This document shows, piece after piece, positions 58,669 through 64,000 of a DNA stretch of 64,000 nt. The stretch is from Silvimonas amylolytica. Lineage in GTDB: Bacteria; Pseudomonadota; Gammaproteobacteria; Burkholderiales; Chitinibacteraceae. Location: the NCBI RefSeq assembly GCF_014645555.1, contig NZ_BMLY01000001.1:1011939-1075938 (forward strand), written 5' to 3'. The notes under the pieces are model-generated. The model was not told the origin of the DNA. It ran no database searches and worked only from the letters and a program-made list of their open reading frames with translations. The stretch's first letter is position 1; each line of letters opens with the position of its first letter. The translations under genes and the position numbers were made by a program.

Positions 58669-59908
58669 ACCGATGCAGACAGCCAAAGCCAAAATTCTGG
58701 TGGTGGACGATCTGGCGGAGAACTTGCTCGCGCTGGAGGCCCTGATCCGCAGCGACATGCTGGAAATTCATACCGCGCAATCGGGCTTGCAGGCGCTGGA
58801 ATTGATTTTGTTGCATGACTTTGCCCTGGCGCTCATTGATGTGCAGATGCCCGGCATGAACGGGTTCGAATTGGCCGAATACATGCGCGGGACGGAAAAA
58901 TCCAAACATGTGCCGATCGTGTTTGTCACCGCCGGCAACAAAGAGCACTTTGTATTCAAAGGCTATGAGAGTGGTGCTGTCGACTTTTTGCACAAGCCGC
59001 TGGATGCCCATGCGGTACGCAGCAAGATCAATATTTTTGTAGAACTGCATCAGCAGCGCCTTGCCATGCGGTGTCAGTTGCAAGAACTGGAAACCAGCCG
59101 CGCAGCGCAAGAAAAACTGTTGTTGCAACTCCAGAAAACCCAGGGTGAATTACAACAAGCCGTCCGGGTACGGGACGACTTCATGGCAATTGCATCGCAT
59201 GAACTGAAGACCCCGCTGGCTACGCTCAAGTTGCAAAACCAGTTACGCCAGCGTCATCTGGATCGGGACAACAAAGATGCATTTGTGCCCGACAAACTCC
59301 GGAAAATGATCGAAACCGACTCACGACTGGTCGAGACGGTGATCCGCCTGATTGACGACATGCTGGACGTCAGCCGCATCCGCGTTGGCAAGCTGACTTA
59401 TGCAACGTCGTACTTTGATTTGTCTGAACTGACACATGAAATTGTCGAGCGCTTTGCAGAACAACTGACCTTGGCCAATCAGCGTTATACGGTGGAGATC
59501 GCGGATGGCATCACCGGCCTGTGGGACCGCTATCGGCTTGATCAAGTGATTTCCAACCTGATCACCAATGCGATCCGCTATGGCAGCGGCAAGCCCGTAG
59601 AGATCAAACTGGCCCGCCAGGGCGACTACGTCAGCCTGTCGGTGCGGGATCACGGCATTGGCATTGCCCCGCAAGACAAAGCGCGTATTTTTCAGGTATT
59701 TGAGCGTGCTACGGCCACCAGCGAATCCGGTGGTCTGGGTCTGGGGCTGTTTATCGTGGCGCAAATTGTGGAAGCGCATAACGGCAAGATCAAACTGGAT
59801 AGCGCCCCGGGCGAGGGATCAACCTTTACGATCCAGTTGCCCATTGAGGAAGGGGTAGCTGGCGCCAACCCGGTCAAACCAGCGTCGCAAACCCCAGCAG
59901 CACGGTAA
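58661..59908 (+). CDS. Receiver-histidine kinase hybrid protein
   Basis: 415 residues from the ATG at 58661 (overlap of 8 bases with cheB). Receiver domain (about 10-128) with LVVDDLAENL, phosphorylated Asp in ALIDVQMPGMNG and Lys in LHKPLDAHAV. A helical connector and coiled coil lead to the kinase domain with His in IASHELKTPLATL. Then come LISNLITNAIRYGSG-type residues, DHGIGIAPQDKARIF and GGLGLGLFIVAQI. Because it has a receiver before the kinase and no sensor, it should relay signal from the large hybrid kinase upstream. It is the last gene of the four-gene module. Confidence 0.93.
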   Translation: MDKPMQTAKAKILVVDDLAENLLALEALIRSDMLEIHTAQSGLQALELILLHDFALALIDVQMPGMNGFELAEYMRGTEKSKHVPIVFVTAGNKEHFVFKGYESGAVDFLHKPLDAHAVRSKINIFVELHQQRLAMRCQLQELETSRAAQEKLLLQLQKTQGELQQAVRVRDDFMAIASHELKTPLATLKLQNQLRQRHLDRDNKDAFVPDKLRKMIETDSRLVETVIRLIDDMLDVSRIRVGKLTYATSYFDLSELTHEIVERFAEQLTLANQRYTVEIADGITGLWDRYRLDQVISNLITNAIRYGSGKPVEIKLARQGDYVSLSVRDHGIGIAPQDKARIFQVFERATATSESGGLGLGLFIVAQIVEAHNGKIKLDSAPGEGSTFTIQLPIEEGVAGANPVKPASQTPAAR

Positions 59909-60560
59909 ACAGCGCTGCGCGACGGCCAGCGAACTGCGGCCACCGCAGCTCTGCCACGATCAGTGCACTGGCGGCCAGCATGGCCCACAAAGACGCCGGT
60001 GCCAGGCCAAGTGCCAGCATCAGCGGGCCGCAACTGATCAGGCAGTCTACCCCTTGCTGTGCGCCAAACCGCAGGCAGTCCGTATCTGCCCGCCAGCCTG
60101 TCAATGCAAGTGGCCGGGTACGATGACACCGCAGCAAGGCACGGTGTCGTTGCGGGGTGAGTTGCCAGACTGCCGCCAACACAAACAACATCATCACGGC
60201 CGCAGGTGGCGCTTCAAAACGTACAAGCAGCAACCCGATTGGCCAAGCGGGCAATAGCCAGATCATCAGCCACCCCAGCACAAATAGCGCCATCGCCCGT
60301 CCTCGTCGGGAACGCAAGCTGCGAAAAGCCACATGCCGCAGGGGCATCAACCAGCGCGGGGCCATCATGGCCAGCAGCATCAGCACGCCACCCGCCACCG
60401 TAGGTGGCGTATGCCCAGGAACGACACCACGCGCAGTGCATAGCGCCAGGGCCGGCATGGCACCACCCGCACCAGCCAGCAGCACCGACCATGCCGCCAG
60501 GCACAGCACCAGCGCGAACCACTCCGGGTGCCAGGCCAGCCGCTGCCGTAACGCATTCAA
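59874..60560 (-). CDS. DUF2182 integral membrane protein
   Basis: 228 residues from a TTG at 60560, chosen because a GGAG site lies 6 bases upstream, inside the end of the tyrosinase gene. Hydrophobic segments at about 14-36, 48-66, 85-110, 115-135 and 170-215. MMAPRWLMPLRHVAFRSLR and LTPQRHRALLRCHRTRPL match the DUF2182 family (predicted metal-binding membrane proteins). The CLISCGPLMLALGL segment has the Cys pair usual for this family. It overlaps the convergent kinase gene by 35 bases. It is probably translationally coupled with the tyrosinase; a role in copper supply is a guess. Confidence 0.78.
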   Translation of the reverse strand: MNALRQRLAWHPEWFALVLCLAAWSVLLAGAGGAMPALALCTARGVVPGHTPPTVAGGVLMLLAMMAPRWLMPLRHVAFRSLRSRRGRAMALFVLGWLMIWLLPAWPIGLLLVRFEAPPAAVMMLFVLAAVWQLTPQRHRALLRCHRTRPLALTGWRADTDCLRFGAQQGVDCLISCGPLMLALGLAPASLWAMLAASALIVAELRWPQFAGRRAALFTVLLGFATLV

Positions 60561-60561
60561 C

Positions 60562-62019
60562 TCAGTCTCCGTAGTACAAGCTGATCCGGCCAACCTGCAG
60601 ATCAGGCGCCTGCTGTCCTGCCCGCAATGGCGCGAAAGTGACATGGAACTGGTGCGGGTCCCAGGCGTTGGCAGACTTGAGGTGTTCAACCACCTGTGTC
60701 ACATCCAGTACATACGTGAGCCCACTGCCCTGATGCAGCAGATCACTGCCAGATGCCGCCTGTACACCAAACATGGGTAGCGTGCCGGCAAAGCGTGGGT
60801 CTGACTGCGCTGGCGGCGTGGCAGCGTTGTCTGCATTGAGGAACACCCCGTATCCGCCCGGCCGACCACTGCCAGTGATGTTCTCAAGATTGAGATAAAC
60901 GCGCGTCGGCGCAGAAGTCAGTGCCGCGCCACGCACCCCGGTCGAGCCTGGGTGCAGCGGCACTTGCGCAGTAGACGGTGCATTGCTGAGCGCATGCGCC
61001 ACAGACGTGCCGCCTGCCAGCTCCGCCGGTTGCTGAACCACCGCGCCCATCGGGCCGCCCACAGCGGCATGAACGCTCACGGGCGCCCCCGTGGCAAACG
61101 GGTCTGCAGTGTCTTCATATTGATATCCCAAAAGCGCGTTGGTCGTATCAAGCATCTGGCTGGGCACATATGTTTGCACCTGGCCGCTGGCGTCATGAAA
61201 CTGGAATTTGGCGTTGCTGGCCGATAGCCATGCCGTATCGGTCGGGTTGCGATGCGACGATTGCCGGGTCAGCCATACTTGCCATAAACGGTCGATATTG
61301 GCGTGGTGCAACCAGAAGATCGGGTCGAGCGCAGCCGTCTCAAAAGCGCTCATCAAACCGCTATCACCGCCAACGGCCACATGCACATCGCCATGCGGGG
61401 TTTTCTCGAGCCCGCCAGTGGGGCCGTTGCCATGGTTAAAACCGGTTTTGGGTCCGCCAAAGCCAGGGTGCCCACCATCAGCGATCCCGGTATAGAGCGC
61501 GTCGGCAAGACAGCCCAGATCAACCTCGGCCGCTGTCATGCCTACATCGCCGTTGTCATTCGGCGCACGGGCGCTGACGTTGAGTGCATTGGCGCTGCCG
61601 TCCGGCAAAGTGGGCAAGATGAACGCCGCTGGCAAACGTCGCGCCGTCGGGTTGTTGGCATCGCTGTAATTCCAGTACGGCAATGACCACCCGGCCGGGC
61701 CGCCAAGCTTGACCACCGTCGCGGCCACAATCGCCTCAAAGCACATCAAATACATGCGATGCCAGGGTAGAAAGAACCAGGACGAATGCTGGCACTGGCT
61801 CCAGAACGCACGCTGATCTACGGTAGCGGGCAGCGTATCGCTGTCGCTGGCAAAGGGATCCTGATCGCGCTGGTAGCCGTGAATAGCGGCTTGATAACGC
61901 CAACTGGTGGGGTCGTTGATCGGCCGTGTCTGCATATCCGCAACGGCTTTGGCGTACCACAGCAAGGTAGAGTCCCACTGCGCTAACTTGCTGACGTCCT
62001 GACGAATACGTGCGGCCAT
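60562..62019 (-). CDS. Tyrosinase-family type-3 copper protein
   Basis: 485 residues from the ATG at 62019 (GGAGG site). The CuA site has His in AIHGYQRD and in QCQHSSWFFLPWHRMYLMCFE. The CuB site has His in PHGDVHVAVGG and in DPIFWLHHANIDRLWQVW. These six histidines are typical of monophenol/diphenol oxidases. A C-terminal region of about 200 residues (beta-rich; VYLNLENITGSGRPGGYGVFL) follows the catalytic domain, as in plant and bacterial polyphenol oxidases. No signal peptide is visible. The stop is at 60562, two bases from the TTG of DUF2182, so the two genes form one unit. Confidence 0.92.
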   Translation of the reverse strand: MAARIRQDVSKLAQWDSTLLWYAKAVADMQTRPINDPTSWRYQAAIHGYQRDQDPFASDSDTLPATVDQRAFWSQCQHSSWFFLPWHRMYLMCFEAIVAATVVKLGGPAGWSLPYWNYSDANNPTARRLPAAFILPTLPDGSANALNVSARAPNDNGDVGMTAAEVDLGCLADALYTGIADGGHPGFGGPKTGFNHGNGPTGGLEKTPHGDVHVAVGGDSGLMSAFETAALDPIFWLHHANIDRLWQVWLTRQSSHRNPTDTAWLSASNAKFQFHDASGQVQTYVPSQMLDTTNALLGYQYEDTADPFATGAPVSVHAAVGGPMGAVVQQPAELAGGTSVAHALSNAPSTAQVPLHPGSTGVRGAALTSAPTRVYLNLENITGSGRPGGYGVFLNADNAATPPAQSDPRFAGTLPMFGVQAASGSDLLHQGSGLTYVLDVTQVVEHLKSANAWDPHQFHVTFAPLRAGQQAPDLQVGRISLYYGD

Positions 62020-62235
62020 GATGGCGCCTCCAGAGGTTCTCCCCTTTTCAGCTCGCCCCCATTGCCACGCTATCCCGGTGGTCCTGCATGGGTTCTGGCT
62101 CAGGCCCATCACCCTGTCAACCCTACATGCCATGCGACTGGACAAAGGGCAACCTTGTGCCAGATTAAGAGTTCAACCTCATATTTCCCCTGCTGGCAGC
62201 TTTGCCAGTATCAGGTCTTTCTTCAGGAGTCTGCC

Positions 62236-62505
62236 ATGAGCCTCACGCCTCTCTCCCCACCGATTGAAACCGGCGAAACAGGCGGTTTGCATACGCATCT
62301 GGACAACCTGGAAAGCGCGCTGGATTACGCGCTGGCCAAAAAAGAAAGCCCCAAAACACCAAACAAGGAAACCTGGCAGGTGACGTTTGATACAGTCTCC
62401 CGCGCGGTGGATAGCAAAGATGCGGGGGACATTGCAGCCGCGCACGCGCAGCTGACCAAGGCCATTGGTGAGACTTTGCGGGCAACGGGGAAATTGCCGT
62501 ATTAA
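62236..62505 (+). CDS. Small soluble protein of unknown function
   Basis: 89 residues, with a good CAGGAG site. It is helical (LHTHLDNLESALDYALAKKES, then VTFDTVSRAVDSKDAGDIAAAHAQLTKAIGETL) and has no membrane segment. I do not recognise a family. It is divergent from the tyrosinase gene with about 215 bases between and ends before a very strong terminator. The short helical pattern resembles small partner or chaperone-like proteins. Confidence 0.65.
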   Translation: MSLTPLSPPIETGETGGLHTHLDNLESALDYALAKKESPKTPNKETWQVTFDTVSRAVDSKDAGDIAAAHAQLTKAIGETLRATGKLPY

Positions 62506-62583
62506 ATGTCCTGACGCAGTTGACTCCAGCAGGCCTGGTTTTTGGCATGCACGATAGAGTCCAGAACGCTTTGCAGCCAGCCC

Positions 62584-62619
62584 AAACCCAAACGGCGCCT
62601 CAAGGCGCCGTTTGGGTTT
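62584..62619. terminator. Strong bidirectional terminator
   Basis: Perfect 16-base inverted repeat (62584-62599 and 62604-62619) with a 4-base loop TCAA. Runs of As and Ts at the stem ends make it functional for both the small gene (plus) and the ABC exporter gene (minus). Confidence 0.88.
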
Positions 62620-62633
62620 TCTGAAGAAACAAA

Positions 62634-64000
62634 TCAGTCCTGCAATTGCTGCAGCAAATACAGCCGCTGATAAATGCCGTGACTGATCGCCATCAACTCA
62701 TCATGCGTTCCCGCCTCTGCAATGTGCCCATGGTTCAGCACAATAATGCGGTCCGCATCCCGAATCGTCGATAAGCGATGCGCAATCGAAATCATTGTCA
62801 CCTTGCCATGCAAAGCCTCCAGCGCGCGCTGCACCAGTTGCTCGGTTTCACTATCGATATGCGATGTCGCTTCATCCAGCAGCAAAATGCGTGGCTTGCC
62901 GGCCAGGGCCCGGGCAATGGCGATCAGTTGCTTCTGACCGCTCGACAAGCGCGTGCCGCTCTCGCCCATATCGGTGTCATAACCATTTTCCAGCGACAAG
63001 ATCAAGTCATGCACCCCCGCCGCTTTGGCCGCTTCTTCAATCTCGGCTTGCGACAAGCCACGGCTCATGTCGATGTTCTCGCGCGCGCTGGCCGCCAGCA
63101 AAAACGGATCTTGCGGCACCAGCCCCACGCCTGCGCGGAACGCATCGTCACCGATCTGCGTCAACGGCACGCCATCAATATCAATCTCGCCCGATTGGGG
63201 TGTGTAAAAGCGCAGCAACAGCGATAAAAGCGTGGATTTGCCGCTGCCGGTGTGCCCGACAATCCCGTAAAAGCGGCCCGCCGGAATGTCCAGGTTCAGG
63301 TCATGCAAGATCACCTGATCCGGGTTGTAGCCAAAACGCAGGTTGGCAAAGCGCACCGCGCCTTGGGTGACGGTCGCCTCGCCATCTGCCGGGGCAGCTT
63401 GTGACTCTTTCAGCAGCGTATTGACTCGCGCAGCCGCCACCACGGCTTGCTGCAACTGGCTAAATTGCAGGGTGATCTGGATCAGCGGGTCAACCACGCG
63501 GGCGATATAGCTCACGAAGGCGTACAGCACGCCGATTTCCAGCGCGCTGAACTGCCGCTGACCAAATGAGTAGATCACCACCACGAGGATGAGCGCATTG
63601 AGCAGATCCAGCGCCGGGCGCAACAACCAGGCGTTGGCCGAGAGCTCACTCAACCGTGCCTTGTAGTGGGCGCCGTTGGTGCGGGCGAATTTGTCCGCAA
63701 AACGGCCGGCAGCGTTGGAAGCCTGCAGTACGCTCATGCCGGCAATGGACTCAGCCACCTGCGCGTTGATCTCGCTGCGCAGTTCGCGTGCCAGGGCCAC
63801 GGAGGGCGCACTCCAGCGCTGATACCACCACACGATGACCACCACCGCCGGGAACAGCGTCAGCACAATCACCATCAAGCGCCAGTCCAGCAAAGTCATG
63901 GCCAGCATGGCGCCCGTGACAACAATACAGCTGTCGAGCATGACAAACAGCACCTGCACGTACAGCGCTTTGACTGATTCCGTATCGTTGGTGACGCGGC
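62634..64000 (-). CDS. ABC exporter, permease-ATPase fusion (MdlB-like), partial
   Basis: The gene runs off the window; 455 residues are visible. The upstream part keeps the RVTNDTESVKALYVQVL motif of the cytoplasmic loop and coupling helix, and the hydrophobic permease region is at about residues 10-280 of the visible part. The ATPase domain has Walker A GHTGSGKSTLL, Q-loop VPQDPFLLA, signature LSSGQKQLI and Walker B ILLLDEATSHID, then the H-loop His in SIAHRLST. This is the exporter type (homo- or heterodimer); MdlB/SmdB-like pairs are common. The partner gene, if present, lies beyond the window. Substrate unknown. Confidence 0.93.
   Translation of the reverse strand, partial: RVTNDTESVKALYVQVLFVMLDSCIVVTGAMLAMTLLDWRLMVIVLTLFPAVVVIVWWYQRWSAPSVALARELRSEINAQVAESIAGMSVLQASNAAGRFADKFARTNGAHYKARLSELSANAWLLRPALDLLNALILVVVIYSFGQRQFSALEIGVLYAFVSYIARVVDPLIQITLQFSQLQQAVVAAARVNTLLKESQAAPADGEATVTQGAVRFANLRFGYNPDQVILHDLNLDIPAGRFYGIVGHTGSGKSTLLSLLLRFYTPQSGEIDIDGVPLTQIGDDAFRAGVGLVPQDPFLLAASARENIDMSRGLSQAEIEEAAKAAGVHDLILSLENGYDTDMGESGTRLSSGQKQLIAIARALAGKPRILLLDEATSHIDSETEQLVQRALEALHGKVTMISIAHRLSTIRDADRIIVLNHGHIAEAGTHDELMAISHGIYQRLYLLQQLQD

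Overview
The window is ordinary-looking, fairly GC-rich chromosome of a free-living Gram-negative bacterium. The repertoire points to a motile, surface-colonising betaproteobacterium: two chemoreceptors, several c-di-GMP enzymes, a chaperone-usher fimbria, a secreted chitinase, hybrid sensor kinases and CheR/CheB. A Neisseriales/Chromobacteriaceae-type chitinolytic genus would fit, but that is inferred from gene content, not from a marker gene. I saw no rRNA, tRNA, CRISPR array, insertion sequence or phage module.

Layout. 0-9 kb: end of a chemoreceptor gene, two universal stress proteins, a patatin-like phospholipase, katG, a frameshifted alpha/beta hydrolase, and a membrane GGDEF-EAL protein. 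9.6-22.4 kb: AraC regulator divergent from an NmrA-like reductase, a secreted class-C beta-lactamase-fold hydrolase, a phospholipase D-like/DUF2278 pair, several proteins of unknown function, and a secreted choloylglycine-hydrolase-family enzyme. 22.6-24.4 kb: a patch, AT-richer in its first half, that reads as a decayed polymorphic toxin/immunity cassette. 24.4-31 kb: VOC protein, PAS-GGDEF-EAL protein, a DGPF protein with an ECF sigma factor (ECF42-like pair), and a second chemoreceptor. 31-38 kb: a complete chaperone-usher fimbrial operon on the minus strand (major subunit, chaperone, usher, two-domain tip protein, minor subunit), with a stand-alone pilin-like small secreted protein facing its end. 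38-48.5 kb: DUF4142, PilZ and DUF2199 proteins, an overlapping trypsin-like protease/FHA membrane protein pair, a PAS-PAS-GGDEF cyclase, a periplasmic binding protein, a GH18 chitinase with two chitin-binding modules, and a TetR regulator with twin perfect operators in front of a SnoaL-like gene. 48.7-60 kb: a dense signalling block, with a hybrid kinase and its OmpR-type regulator, an orphan OmpR-type regulator, a single-domain receiver, and a translationally coupled four-gene module (CHASE3-GAF-kinase-3xREC, CheR, CheB, REC-kinase). 60-64 kb: DUF2182 membrane protein with a tyrosinase, a small conserved protein, and an MdlB-like ABC exporter that runs off the end.

Common theme: sensing and surface life. 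Three GGDEF/EAL proteins and one PilZ receptor could set local c-di-GMP output. Fimbriae and chitinase would support attachment to and use of chitin. KatG, stress proteins and the sigma/DGPF pair fit stress response.

Two genes (the alpha/beta hydrolase and the toxin remnant) carry one-base losses in short homopolymers, so either real decay or base-calling error must be considered. Starts were chosen by ribosome-binding sites where visible. Terminators were called from perfect or near-perfect inverted repeats.
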